Under the pieces are notes generated by a model, which did no database searches, had not been told where the DNA came from, and saw nothing but the letters and a program-made list of their open reading frames with translations. From contig NZ_GL877879.1 in assembly GCF_000194155.1 (NCBI RefSeq), forward strand, positions 1,207,140 to 1,271,139: a stretch of DNA of 64,000 bases. Direction: 5' to 3'. The DNA is from Saccharopolyspora spinosa NRRL 18395. Lineage in GTDB: Bacteria; Actinomycetota; Actinomycetes; Mycobacteriales; Pseudonocardiaceae. Within the stretch, counting starts at the first letter, position 1. Each line of letters opens with the position of its first letter. The position numbers were made by a program, and so were the translations under genes. Positions 42,134-51,278 of the stretch are shown here, one piece after another.

Positions 42134-43036
42134 ATGAACCCATCACAGCCCCACCCCGGCACGCCCCGTGCACGCCGCGCGCAGCCGGCCGTCAGCGACC
42201 CGGCCTCTCCGTCAGCACCCCGCCGAACTCCACGAAACCCGCGCGAACGGGCCGGCGCGAGCACGCCAGCGACGGTGTGGGCCTGCCAAACGCCCCCGAT
42301 CGACCCCGACGATCCCTGGCGCACCGCGCTCGTGAACAAGATCGTCACATCCTTCACCACACCGCACGACGAGGTCATCCTGCTCGACCTGCAGGCCACC
42401 ACCCGACCCCACGACCTGCCCGCAACCCGCTCCACTGAATCCAGCGGCCTCGCGACAGCAGAAGCCGCCGTGAGCCAACTCGACCGCACGATCAGCGTCA
42501 CCCACACCACCGCCGAACCCAGCACCAGGCACTCGCTCGACCAGCCCCGGCCCGGCTTCGCGCCCGACGGCATTCCGGACACACCACCGCTGCCCCGCCT
42601 CGTGTCAGCAGACGGCGCAGACAAGCGCCGCGCAGACTTGGTCATCGCGAGCCTGCCACCCCACCACGCTGACACGCGGACCTGCGATCACCTCGCCCAG
42701 ACCGCGGCCCGGCTACTGCGCACCGGCGGAATCCTCGCCGTACTCACCCACACCGGCACCGCGCAGGGACAACTCGTCGACCCCACCGGTCCCGTCGTCG
42801 CGGCGGCACAAAGCGCGGACCTGCTCTACCTCCAGCATATCGTCGCCCTGCTCGCCCCGATCCGGCACGGACGCCTCCACACCGATAACGACCACCCACA
42901 CGGCTCCGCGCCAGGCGCCTCCGCAAGGCCGGTGCGGCATCGCCGTGTCCACGCCGACGTCCTCGTCTTCGCTCAACCACACCAGCACGCCGGCCCGCAC
43001 CCGCACTTCGGGCCCGACACCGGCGCCATCCGATGA
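42134..43036 (+). CDS. Methyltransferase-like protein with degenerate active site
   Basis: The 300-residue protein starts from the ATG at 42134 (GGAGG six bases upstream). It has a Rossmann-like order: TPHDEVILLDLQA in place of motif I, then RADLVIASLPPHHA at the position of the catalytic (D/N/S)PPY motif, and RTGGILAVLTHTG. Motif I lacks the Gly-rich loop and motif IV reads SLPPHH with no aromatic, so catalysis is unlikely. It overlaps the active-looking methyltransferase that follows, which suggests a paired or regulatory subunit. Confidence 0.65.
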   Translation: MNPSQPHPGTPRARRAQPAVSDPASPSAPRRTPRNPRERAGASTPATVWACQTPPIDPDDPWRTALVNKIVTSFTTPHDEVILLDLQATTRPHDLPATRSTESSGLATAEAAVSQLDRTISVTHTTAEPSTRHSLDQPRPGFAPDGIPDTPPLPRLVSADGADKRRADLVIASLPPHHADTRTCDHLAQTAARLLRTGGILAVLTHTGTAQGQLVDPTGPVVAAAQSADLLYLQHIVALLAPIRHGRLHTDNDHPHGSAPGASARPVRHRRVHADVLVFAQPHQHAGPHPHFGPDTGAIR

Positions 43037-44085
43037 CGTACCCCCACCGACACCCCACCGCTGACCACGTCGAAAAGAAGGGCATCCCTGTGCACGAACA
43101 CACCTCCACCGGACACCGCACCCCTCCCGCATCGCACCGCCGGATCACCGTGACACCACCCGAGCAACAGCCGCCGGCGGTGTCGGTGTGGGCGACCGCG
43201 CAAACCTCGCCCGCCACCCAACGCAAAGACCGCTACAGCCCCGACTCCACCGCACACCCCGCCAAAATGCTGCCCGCCGTCGCCGCACACGCCATCGCCC
43301 ACTACACCCAGCCCGGCGACCTCGTCCTCGACCCCATGTGCGGGATCGGCACCACCCTCGTCGAAGCCCTCCACCTCGGCCGCCGCGCGATCGGCGTCGA
43401 ATACGAACCCCACTGGGTCACCGTCACCCAAACCAACCTCGACCTCGCCCACCACACCAACGCCACCACCATCGCCGGCCGCGTGGTGCACGGCGACGCC
43501 CGCCAACTCTCCACGCTCCTGCCAGCCGATCTTCACGGCCAGGTCGCACTGGTCGTCACCTCACCGCCCTACGGACCCTCCACCCACGGTCAGGTCAGCA
43601 CCGGCACCGCCGGCGTCCACAAACACCACCACCGCTACGGCAACACCCTCGACCGAGGAAACCTCGCCAACATCGGCCACCACCGACTCCTCGCCGGATT
43701 CACTCGAATCCTCACCCACACGGCCGTCTTCCTCCGGCCCGGCGGGCACGTCGCGGTCACACTGCGCCCCTGGCGCGAACACGCCGAACTCATCGACCTG
43801 CCCTCCCACATCCTCACCTGCGGCCGCCAAGCAGGACTCATCCCCACCGAACGCTGCGTCGCACTGCTGGCCCGCATCGCCGAAAACGACCTCGTCGCCC
43901 GCGGCAGCTTCTTCCAACGCGACTTCATCCGCAAACAACGCAACAACGGACTCCCCCTCCACCTCATCGCCCACGAAGACGTCCTCATCTTCACCAAACC
44001 CACCACGTCGAAAGCCACCGCAGAAAAAGGAACCCCTCAGCTACAGTTCCGAGACTCGGTGCACGCGCCACTTGCCGCGGCGTAG
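43033..44085 (+). CDS. DNA methyltransferase (N4-cytosine/N6-adenine type)
   Basis: The protein (350 residues from the ATG at 43033, or 331 from the GTG at 43090 that has AGAAGGG upstream) has AdoMet motif I LVLDPMCGIGTTLVEA, GVEYEPHWV (motif II), and catalytic motif IV VVTSPPYGPSTHG. SPPY is typical of N4-cytosine enzymes. Before motif I, 'RYSPDSTAHPAKMLP' matches motif X. No restriction endonuclease is nearby, so it is an orphan enzyme that could protect the element's DNA from host restriction or mark it. The recognition site is unknown. Confidence 0.82.
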   Translation: MTYPHRHPTADHVEKKGIPVHEHTSTGHRTPPASHRRITVTPPEQQPPAVSVWATAQTSPATQRKDRYSPDSTAHPAKMLPAVAAHAIAHYTQPGDLVLDPMCGIGTTLVEALHLGRRAIGVEYEPHWVTVTQTNLDLAHHTNATTIAGRVVHGDARQLSTLLPADLHGQVALVVTSPPYGPSTHGQVSTGTAGVHKHHHRYGNTLDRGNLANIGHHRLLAGFTRILTHTAVFLRPGGHVAVTLRPWREHAELIDLPSHILTCGRQAGLIPTERCVALLARIAENDLVARGSFFQRDFIRKQRNNGLPLHLIAHEDVLIFTKPTTSKATAEKGTPQLQFRDSVHAPLAAA

Positions 44086-44167
44086 CCACTGTCCGCAAAG
44101 ACACCCCGCATCCACGCCGAGCACGACGGCGATCACCGAAGTCAGATCCAGACAGGACGTTGATCTC

Positions 44168-44515
44168 ATGAGAAACGTAGGCAGATCAGCACCACCGCGC
44201 CGGACCGGACTGAAAACACCTCGCAGTACGCCGGCAAGTGAACCCAGCATCAGCATCCCTGCGACCGAGGACTCGCAAGACAACGCCGCATCCGAACAAC
44301 AGACGGAGCACGCAAGCAGAACCGTAAATCAGGGCACATTCCTCTACACTGCCGAAGAAGTTGCCGACCTCCTGCGCGTCCGCCCTTCGTGGCTGCGACG
44401 GAAAGCCTCCGCTCGCGCCATCCCCTGCCGGTTCCTTGGTAAACACCTGCGGTTCTCGCGTAGCGATATCGCAGAGATCGCAGGAATCGACCCGCCCACC
44501 GCGAGCAATACCTAG
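44168..44515 (+). CDS. xis: Excisionase-like HTH protein
   Basis: The 115-residue protein has an unstructured N-terminal half and a C-terminal MerR/excisionase-type helix-turn-helix: FLYTAEEVADLLRVRPSWLR followed by AIPCRFLGKHLRFSRSDIAE. This fold, immediately upstream of a tyrosine integrase, is the usual recombination directionality factor of actinomycete integrative elements. The start at 44168 is the best available, but its ribosome binding site is weak. Confidence 0.75.
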   Translation: MRNVGRSAPPRRTGLKTPRSTPASEPSISIPATEDSQDNAASEQQTEHASRTVNQGTFLYTAEEVADLLRVRPSWLRRKASARAIPCRFLGKHLRFSRSDIAEIAGIDPPTASNT

Positions 44516-44666
44516 GAAACCTCAATCCATTGCCGCGCGACTACATACGCCCAAACAGGGAATTACTCGCCGGATTTACTTGACACCGGTCAGCAACAGA
44601 GCGTCCATGTGTCCGTCACAACACCGACCCAGCCAATACGGCGCGAGTTTCCCAGGAAGCCCTGTC

Positions 44667-45890
44667 ATGTCCTTTGTGGAAAAATCAGGCAAGAACACGT
44701 GGCGTGTCCGATACTGGAAAGATGACGGCACACATGGCTCTATCCCTGGGTTCGCCACGAAAAAAGCCGCGGAAAACAAGGCAAACGAGATCGACAGCGA
44801 ACGCCGCCACGGAACCTTCCTCGACCCCAACGCCGGGAGACTCCTTCTCGCCGACTGGGCCACCACGTGGCTCGATTCCCTCGACGTGGAACAGGCAACC
44901 GAATCTCAGTACACCAGTCTCATCCGCAACCACATCCTCCCCCGCTGGGGAACCACGTCGCTGAGCGACATCACGGGGTCCGCTGTGCACGGCTGGTCCA
45001 AGAAACTCCGCGCCAAGGGCTACGCCCACTCCACCGTCACTACGATCGTGAAGATCCTCTCGATGATGCTCGCCGACGCCACCCACGAGCGACTCATCCC
45101 CGCCAACCCCATCCGGCCCCAACGCCGCGGCAAACGCCGTCGCGCACATCGCCGCGAAGCACTCTGGGCCGCCCCCGATCAAGTCCTCAAAATCGCGCTG
45201 CAGGCCGCCGTCGCAGCATGGCCAGGAGCAGGAACGCTGATGATCACCGCCGCCTACACCGGGGCACGCTGGGGCGAACTTGCCGGTCTGCAGCGCTTCA
45301 ACACCCACCTCGACGACGGCTGCATCGTGATCGACCCGGACATAGGCGCTCTCCACGAAGTCGACGGCGCACTCACCCTTGGCCCACCGAAAACCGAGGA
45401 CTCCGCCCGCACCATCTCCCTCCCACCGTTCCTCATCGAGATGCTGCGAGCCCACCTCGACACCCACTGCCATTCCCACGTGTTCGTCACCAAAGACAAC
45501 GAACTTCTCCGCCGCAGCAACTTCTCCCGCCGCGCGATGCGCCCCACCACCGACGGAACCCTCCACAAACCCCGCGCACGGCACCACCTCCAACCGATCG
45601 TGCCCGGACTGGTCTTCCACGGCTTCCGGCACAGCCACAAAACCTGGCTCATCGCCGACGGCATCCCCCAAGTCGCCCAAGCCCGCCGACTCGGCCACGT
45701 CATCCCCGACAAGATCGAACACATCTACTCCCACGTCGCCCCCGAAATCGAAACCCGGCTCCTCCAAGCCCTCCAACAACGCTGGACCACAGCACTCACC
45801 ACGTTGCTAGACCAGCGGAGCAGCCACGACGCAGCCGCGACCACCGTGGAAATAGGACTAAACGCCCTCCCTGCGGTTGAGGCAGCTTGA
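44667..45890 (+). CDS. int: Tyrosine-type site-specific integrase
   Basis: The 407-residue integrase has an N-terminal arm domain (KNTWRVRYWKDDGTHGSIPG), a SAM-like core-binding domain (TWLDSLDVEQATESQYTSL) and a catalytic domain. The catalytic domain has Arg201 (TGARWGELAG), His318 and Arg321 (HGFRHSHKTW), LGH, and nucleophile Tyr354 (HIYSH). All catalytic residues are present. The ATG at 44667 follows AGGAAG; longer in-frame starts exist. It should integrate and excise the element. The att site is expected close to the gene, but I could not identify the core. Confidence 0.92.
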   Translation: MSFVEKSGKNTWRVRYWKDDGTHGSIPGFATKKAAENKANEIDSERRHGTFLDPNAGRLLLADWATTWLDSLDVEQATESQYTSLIRNHILPRWGTTSLSDITGSAVHGWSKKLRAKGYAHSTVTTIVKILSMMLADATHERLIPANPIRPQRRGKRRRAHRREALWAAPDQVLKIALQAAVAAWPGAGTLMITAAYTGARWGELAGLQRFNTHLDDGCIVIDPDIGALHEVDGALTLGPPKTEDSARTISLPPFLIEMLRAHLDTHCHSHVFVTKDNELLRRSNFSRRAMRPTTDGTLHKPRARHHLQPIVPGLVFHGFRHSHKTWLIADGIPQVAQARRLGHVIPDKIEHIYSHVAPEIETRLLQALQQRWTTALTTLLDQRSSHDAAATTVEIGLNALPAVEAA

Positions 45891-46080
45891 ACGGACACGA
45901 CGCAGATCAGCTGCCAGCGGAACGACACCAACCGAGCACGAGAAGTCAGCAGCCATTGCAAATGAAGGTGTACCGTGGCTTCGATTACTTCACCGACCAC
46001 GCTCCACACCCCGGCACACGGGTCTCCGTTCGTACCCTCGCACCCTCCGGGCCAGCGGCTACGGGGGGCGAGTAACGGGA

Positions 46081-46327
46081 GTTGCTACCCCCGTAGGGGC
46101 GATGCGGACCTGACCATCGCGGCGTAGCGGGTGGGGCACCAGTGTTGCTACCCCTCGTAGGGGCGATGCGGACCCTCCATTCCCCGACTGTTCCGCGACA
46201 TCGTGATTACGTTGCTACCCCTCGTAGGGGCGGTGCGGACTGGGCACAACCAGGTCGAAGTCAACGGCAAAGCCGTGTTGCTACCCCTCGTAGGGGCGAT
46301 GCTACCCCTCGTAGGGGCGATGCGGAC
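46081..46327 (-). CRISPR. Type I-B CRISPR array 1 (3 spacers)
   Basis: The repeats are about 30 bp, on the minus strand beginning GTCCGCATCGCCCC and ending GGGGTAGCAAC. Units lie at 46081 (29 bp, one T missing), 46144, 46211 (one change), and a fused pair at 46277-46300 and 46301-46327 with no spacer between. The spacers are at 46110-46143, 46174-46210 and 46241-46276 (34, 37 and 36 bp). The degenerate unit is at the left, so the leader is at the right. The array lies just downstream of cas2. Confidence 0.95.
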
Positions 46328-46432
46328 CCGAGGGTAAATCTGCTGGTCGCAGCGCTGTTGATGTTGTCAATGTGCGGGTGGGTGCAGCGTTCGTGGGGTT
46401 TGACGGTTGGCGTGGGTGAGTTTCTGTTGTGG
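46328..46432 (-). promoter_or_regulatory. Leader of CRISPR array 1
   Basis: The sequence next to the last repeat is clearly related to the leader of array 2: both share CTGCTGGTCGCA at the same distance and a 'TTGTCAA' block a little further on, and both begin CCGA-GGTAAA. It fills the 105 bases between array and cas2 stop. The leader holds the promoter and adaptation signals. Confidence 0.75.
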
Positions 46433-46696
46433 TTAAAGGATGTTGTGGGGTCGGTCGTCGGGTTTGCCCCAGGCTTGGCGGTGGGGTGTGGTGCCGGGTG
46501 GGAAGGTGTAGACGAGGATGTGGTCGTAGTCGGGGTCGATGTGGTGGCGGAGTTCTGATTCGAGGTAGACGATCTGGGCTTGGCTGAGTTCTCCTTCGAA
46601 GACGCTGTTTTGCATGTGATGCAAATACTTTCGGCAGGTGCGTAGGACTGCGGCGTTGCGTTCGACGGCGGTGTCGTATACGAGGATCGTGTACAT
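46433..46696 (-). CDS. cas2: CRISPR-associated Cas2
   Basis: The 87-residue Cas2 has the ferredoxin-like fold start MYTILVYDTAVERNAAVLRT, with Asp8 after the first strand, and HHMQNSVFEGELSQAQIVYL in the middle. It bridges two Cas1 dimers in the spacer-integration complex. It follows cas1 by three bases. Confidence 0.93.
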   Translation of the reverse strand: MYTILVYDTAVERNAAVLRTCRKYLHHMQNSVFEGELSQAQIVYLESELRHHIDPDYDHILVYTFPPGTTPHRQAWGKPDDRPHNIL

Positions 46697-46699
46697 CTG

Positions 46700-47680
46700 T
46701 CACCACCAGACGCGGAAGGGCTTGTAGGGCTGGTCTTCCAGGCAGTGTCGGGTGAGGGCGAGTGCGTCGAGGTAGATGAGTTCGTCGTAGGTGACGTTCC
46801 GGCCGAGTTCGCGGTGTTTCACGGTGGTGGCGAGGTCGTCTCGGATGGTGGTGATGACGAGTTTGCGGCCGGCGTCGCTGAGCATGGCGTGTTCGGTGTT
46901 GGTGTCGAAATGGTGGGGTTTGAGCTGGTTGCGTCCGGCCAGGCGCAGGAGGATGCGTTCGGCGAAGAGGGGTTTGAACAGTTCGGCGAGGTCGAGGGCG
47001 AGTGAGTGGCGGTGGCGTTCGAGGGTGCTGTGCAGGAACGCGACGCCGGTATGCAGGGGTGTCAGGCGCAGTGCGGTGAGGACTCGGGCGTAAATGAGTC
47101 CGTTGGCGTAGCTGATAATGGCGTTGCCGGCGTTGGCCGGTGGGCGGCGGTGGCGTCCGGCGAGTTGGAGCCAGTCGGGGAGCTTGGTGTCGAGGGTTTC
47201 CCAGGCGCTGCGGCGGAAGTTTCCCTCAGCGGCCATGAGTTGTTCGCGGCTGGTGGCGGTTTTCAGTTTTGTTTTGAGGGTTTGGTAGGGCTCGTGGAGC
47301 AGGCGCCGGTCGATGGTCCAGCGGATGTTGAAGGCGGCTGCGTCGATGATGGAGGCGGCGATGCGCAGCGACGCATCGTGGTCGGTCGCGAGGCGTGTTT
47401 GGCCAAGGACGGTGTGGCTGGAGGTGGCGGTGTCGGCGGGGAGGAGGGATCCGGCGTAGTCGCCGTAGTAGGACAGGAAATGGATGTTGATGCGGTGTTT
47501 GTTGAGGAGGCTGATGATCGAGGTGTTGAGGTCGACTTCGGCGGCGGCGATGATGTCGCGGACGTCGGTGATGGGGATGTAGGTGTGGTCGTGTCCGTCG
47601 CGTTCGATGCGGAGGCTGTTGTCGTGGCGGCGGATTCGGCAGGGCGTGGTCAGCCAGTAGGTGCGTGCGGTCGCGGGCAT
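46700..47680 (-). CDS. cas1: CRISPR-associated Cas1 integrase
   Basis: The 326-residue Cas1b-type protein has the catalytic triad candidates Glu152 (AAEGNFRR), His217 (AFLHSTLERHRHSL) and Asp230 (LALDLAELFKP). With Cas2 it integrates new spacers at the leader end of the arrays. It is intact and of normal length. Confidence 0.95.
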   Translation of the reverse strand: MPATARTYWLTTPCRIRRHDNSLRIERDGHDHTYIPITDVRDIIAAAEVDLNTSIISLLNKHRINIHFLSYYGDYAGSLLPADTATSSHTVLGQTRLATDHDASLRIAASIIDAAAFNIRWTIDRRLLHEPYQTLKTKLKTATSREQLMAAEGNFRRSAWETLDTKLPDWLQLAGRHRRPPANAGNAIISYANGLIYARVLTALRLTPLHTGVAFLHSTLERHRHSLALDLAELFKPLFAERILLRLAGRNQLKPHHFDTNTEHAMLSDAGRKLVITTIRDDLATTVKHRELGRNVTYDELIYLDALALTRHCLEDQPYKPFRVWW

Positions 47681-47683
47681 GGT

Positions 47684-48181
47684 TTACGAGTTCCAGCAGT
47701 AGTCGCGGTAGGAGCACCCGTGGCAGCGGGTGCGCTCGGGTCTCGGTGGTGACGTGGGACTGGTGATGACCTCGAGGACCCGGTCGATGTCTGTCTCGGC
47801 GCGGGTATGTTCCTCTGGTGTGTAGGGCAGGCGTTGGGTGCGACGGGAAGCGTGGTAGTGCAGGATCGCGCCTTCGACGGTGATGCCGATGCGATCGAGT
47901 TGGTGGCAGTAGTGGCGTGCTTGGGCGCGGTCTGCTGCGGTGGCTCGTGCTGAGTGTTTGATTTCATGGACCCAGGCTTGGCCGTCGAAGTGGTCCAGGC
48001 GCGCGGCACCGAGGTCGACCGGGCTGAACCGGCTGTAGGTGGTGGCGTGCAGCGCGGTGCCGAGTTCGACGGATTCATTGAGGTGTTCGGGGCGGAATCC
48101 CCTGGCATACAGCCATAGTTGCCGGGGGCAGTGGTAGAGGTACTTGATGTGGACTCCGCCGATGTCCTCGCGGGTGATCAC
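47684..48181 (-). CDS. cas4: CRISPR-associated Cas4 nuclease
   Basis: The 165-residue protein starts from a GTG overlapping the cas3 stop. It has an N-terminal Cys in YLYHCPRQLWLYARG, nuclease-type VHEIKHSARAT and the C-terminal cluster RCHGCSYRDYCW, giving four Cys for a [4Fe-4S] centre. Cas4 trims and PAM-selects prespacers for Cas1-Cas2. Confidence 0.9.
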   Translation of the reverse strand: MITREDIGGVHIKYLYHCPRQLWLYARGFRPEHLNESVELGTALHATTYSRFSPVDLGAARLDHFDGQAWVHEIKHSARATAADRAQARHYCHQLDRIGITVEGAILHYHASRRTQRLPYTPEEHTRAETDIDRVLEVITSPTSPPRPERTRCHGCSYRDYCWNS

Positions 48182-50628
48182 AGGATTTCTCCCGGCTGGT
48201 AGTCGGTGGTGCCGAGGATCTCGGTCAGGCCGGTGGTCTGGTCGTAGACGCCGTCGATGACGTGGATGCCGAGGTCTTTGCTGAATTCGGCGTGGCGGCG
48301 GCAGTGGTCCGGCAGTGGGATGTGGAAGCTGCTTGCCAGCAGTCGGCCCTCGCCGGTCTTGCCTTGCCGTAGTTTGTGAAGGTAGTCGTCCACGCGGTCG
48401 CGGCGGATCGCTTCGAATCCGTCGAACTGGGCGAAGAATTGCGTTTTCAGGTGTGAGCGATCGGTGAAGGGCTCGGTGTAGGTCAGGAAAGCCCGGGTGA
48501 ACTCGTCCCGGAAGTCCCGGACCTGTTTCTCCCAGGTGTCGCCCCAGTCGCTGGTGTAGAGCTTGTTGAGCCAGGCTTGGGTTTCGGACTCGTCCAGGAC
48601 GCCGCCATCGCCGTGCGCGGAGAGCAACTCCCAGGTGTTTCGGGTGGGTTCCGGGTCGTAGACGCCGTCGGCACGTACCTGGTTTCCGCGGGCGGTGCGG
48701 TAGTCGGGTTCGTAGACCCACACCGATGCCGGTGGGCGCAGTCCGCGGCGGTTGATGCGTCCGAACCGCTGGAGGAGCGCCTCGATCGTCGCACCGGAGG
48801 TGTGCAGGACGGTGAGGTCGACATCGAGGGAGACCTCGGCGGCCTGAGTGGCCACCAGTAGCCCTGGGCGGGGTGCGGCGCCGGTCGAGGCGAACCATTT
48901 CGTGATCTCGGTTTCGACGCGGGCGCGGTCGCCGTTTTCGAACCGTGCGTGCAGCAACCATGCCGCAGGGATGCCGGCCTCGTCCCGTGCCGGGGCCAGA
49001 TCCCGGAGCTGCTCGTAGATCGTGATGGCATCGGCGATGTTGTTGGCGACCACGAGCACCGCGTGCCCGTCCTGGAGGTCATCGGCGATGCGCTCGAAGG
49101 TGTTCGGTGAGGTGAGGTGCTCGTCGCCGAGCTTCAGCCGGTGTCGTGGCGGCGCGGTGGTCGTGGCGAAGCCGTCGATCTCCTCGACGGTGTCGTGTCC
49201 CAGGGTGTCCTCCAGTAGCCCGGCGAAGCGGTCCGGAAGGGTCGCGCTGAGCACCCCGATACGTCCTCCGAGGTCGTGGGACCACAGCCGCATCATCGCC
49301 AGGATCATGCCCAGCCGCCGGGGCTCGTAGGCGTGCAGTTCGTCGAAGAGAAACACGCTGTTGGCGGAATCGAGCAGTGTGGCGGAGTCGGTTACGCCGG
49401 CGAACGCAGCGCGCAGAAGCTGGTACGGGGTGGTGACGCGCATCAGCTGCCGGTGCAGACGCGTAGCGTCAACCGCCTCCAGCGCCCGCGCCGGTGCGTC
49501 GTCGACGTCCTCGCCGAGCCGGTGAAGGTGGTAGACCCCGGCCTTGGAATGCAGGACACCCACCTCCCCGGGGCACACGGCACGAAAGCGGTCGGACATG
49601 GCGTTGATCGAGGCGAGATACGGCAGCACATACAACAGCCGTGGCCGCCCACCGCGCAGCTGCGCAATCTGCCGGACGGCCTCTTCCGCCCACATTGTTC
49701 CTGCTTCGGTCTTGCCACTGCCCGTAGGAGCCCGCAGCAGCAGATGCGCCCGCTTCGCTGCGCGGGCGTGCTGCTGATGGGTATGGAGAACGCGCTGCCC
49801 ATCGACGATGTCGGCACCAGCGGTGAGGGAGCGCAGGAAGGTGGTGGTGAACGCGTCGACGGGGTGTGTGGTGAGCAGTTCGCCGTGTGCGGAGGCGACG
49901 TGGTCGGCCAGCGTCACCGCGCCCTGCAGCAACACCAGCGGCAGGCCCGGTGACGCCGCTGCCGGTGCCTGTGCCGTGGATGGGTACAGGCCCCAGCGCG
50001 TGTCCAGCTCTGCCAGGAGCTCACCGACGGCAGCGAGCACATCCCCGGCCGTCACCGCAGCAAGATCCGGTACCTCATGAAGCAGCCCGTGGACGGCGGC
50101 ACGCCCTGCGAACCAGCGCAGCAGCGCCCGCAGCACGTCGCGGTCGTCGGTGACGGTGAACCGGCCTTCCAGTGGCTCTCCTTCCTCGGCCAGGTGAGGT
50201 TCCAGGATCTCCCGCTCGGGCTTGTGCTGATTGATCAGCGGCCGGTGGTGGGTGGCCACGGCGGCGGCCACCCACAGCCGAAGCTCTGACCGCTCAGGCA
50301 GCAGCACACCCACGGCACCGAGGGAGAGCACTTCGTGCCGTTGCCGCCACGCATACTTCTTGCTTCCCGGATGACGCACCTGCAGCTGGAATCCGGGATC
50401 GATCTTGCCGAAGTCGTGCAGCAACGCCGCCAGGACAACGGCGTGCCAGAACCAGTCCGGCACACCGCGCAACCGCCCCACCCGATCCGCCACCGCCACC
50501 GCTGCTCCCAGCGTGGTGTCGCTGTGGACCGTCAGCGACTCCCCCACCCCGGACGGACCATCCGCATCCGGGCTTTTCGCCCATATATCCGTGAACTCCC
50601 GCGACTCATCGCCGCGAGGGCCGGTCAC
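48178..50628 (-). CDS. cas3: CRISPR-associated Cas3 helicase-nuclease
   Basis: The 816-residue protein has an N-terminal HD nuclease (ALLHDFGKID, HD at 71-72) and an SF2 helicase with APTGSGKTEAG (Walker A, 300-310), FLFDELHAYEP (DExH, 429-432), SATLP (461) and QRFGRINRRG (motif VI). It is recruited by Cascade to degrade the target. All key motifs are present. It overlaps cas5 and cas4 by four bases. Confidence 0.95.
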   Translation of the reverse strand: MTGPRGDESREFTDIWAKSPDADGPSGVGESLTVHSDTTLGAAVAVADRVGRLRGVPDWFWHAVVLAALLHDFGKIDPGFQLQVRHPGSKKYAWRQRHEVLSLGAVGVLLPERSELRLWVAAAVATHHRPLINQHKPEREILEPHLAEEGEPLEGRFTVTDDRDVLRALLRWFAGRAAVHGLLHEVPDLAAVTAGDVLAAVGELLAELDTRWGLYPSTAQAPAAASPGLPLVLLQGAVTLADHVASAHGELLTTHPVDAFTTTFLRSLTAGADIVDGQRVLHTHQQHARAAKRAHLLLRAPTGSGKTEAGTMWAEEAVRQIAQLRGGRPRLLYVLPYLASINAMSDRFRAVCPGEVGVLHSKAGVYHLHRLGEDVDDAPARALEAVDATRLHRQLMRVTTPYQLLRAAFAGVTDSATLLDSANSVFLFDELHAYEPRRLGMILAMMRLWSHDLGGRIGVLSATLPDRFAGLLEDTLGHDTVEEIDGFATTTAPPRHRLKLGDEHLTSPNTFERIADDLQDGHAVLVVANNIADAITIYEQLRDLAPARDEAGIPAAWLLHARFENGDRARVETEITKWFASTGAAPRPGLLVATQAAEVSLDVDLTVLHTSGATIEALLQRFGRINRRGLRPPASVWVYEPDYRTARGNQVRADGVYDPEPTRNTWELLSAHGDGGVLDESETQAWLNKLYTSDWGDTWEKQVRDFRDEFTRAFLTYTEPFTDRSHLKTQFFAQFDGFEAIRRDRVDDYLHKLRQGKTGEGRLLASSFHIPLPDHCRRHAEFSKDLGIHVIDGVYDQTTGLTEILGTTDYQPGEIL

Positions 50629-51278
50629 GCGACTTCCTCCACCAGACTGGGGTGAACCTCAGGCAGCAACACTACCCCGCGACCATCGTCTGTCGACATT
50701 CCAGAGGGCAGGTGAGTTCGGCTGCCGTTGCGGTCGTAGCGGTAGGTGCCCCACAAGGTGCGGGAGCGGTCAAGGCTGACCGTGGTCGGAAGCCGCAGCA
50801 TCGTGCCGTCGCCGCCGACATCACCTGCAACCACGGCATGCCCCTGTATGCCAGGCGTTTCATGGAGATCGACGTAGCGGGGGCGGGCTGCCGCGAGGTC
50901 CTGGCTACGGCCGAGTTTCAACGGCCAGACCGGCCGCCGCAACGCCCGGTACCAGAAGTCGCAGTCCTCCACGAGCCACACGGTGAGCTCCACGCCCCAC
51001 AGGTAGTCCCGATCTTTCGGCGTTGCCTCGGTCCGCCGACCCCGCTTGTCCAGAGGATGGAACGTTTCCAGGTCGGTGCCCGAGGACTGGGCGCGAAACG
51101 CCATCGCGAACCGCGTGGAGCGCTTGACCCTGTGCCAGCCGCCGGCCGCGGCGGCGAGCATCCCACCGACGGTGGACGGAGGCGGACACGGCAGGCCCAC
51201 CTGCATCCCGAAGTACAGCGGATTACGGAAGGAGGCCACCGACGCGGTCACGGTAACCTCCAACGCCTCACGACTCAT
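50625..51278 (-). CDS. cas5: CRISPR-associated Cas5
   Basis: The 217-residue RAMP protein has the Cas5 N-terminus EVTVTASVASFRNPLYFGMQ with PCPPPSTVGGMLAAAAGGW. The ATG at 51278 overlaps the cas7 stop, so the first six codons of the longer frame are not used. It caps the 5' end of the crRNA in Cascade. Confidence 0.9.
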   Translation of the reverse strand: MSREALEVTVTASVASFRNPLYFGMQVGLPCPPPSTVGGMLAAAAGGWHRVKRSTRFAMAFRAQSSGTDLETFHPLDKRGRRTEATPKDRDYLWGVELTVWLVEDCDFWYRALRRPVWPLKLGRSQDLAAARPRYVDLHETPGIQGHAVVAGDVGGDGTMLRLPTTVSLDRSRTLWGTYRYDRNGSRTHLPSGMSTDDGRGVVLLPEVHPSLVEEVA

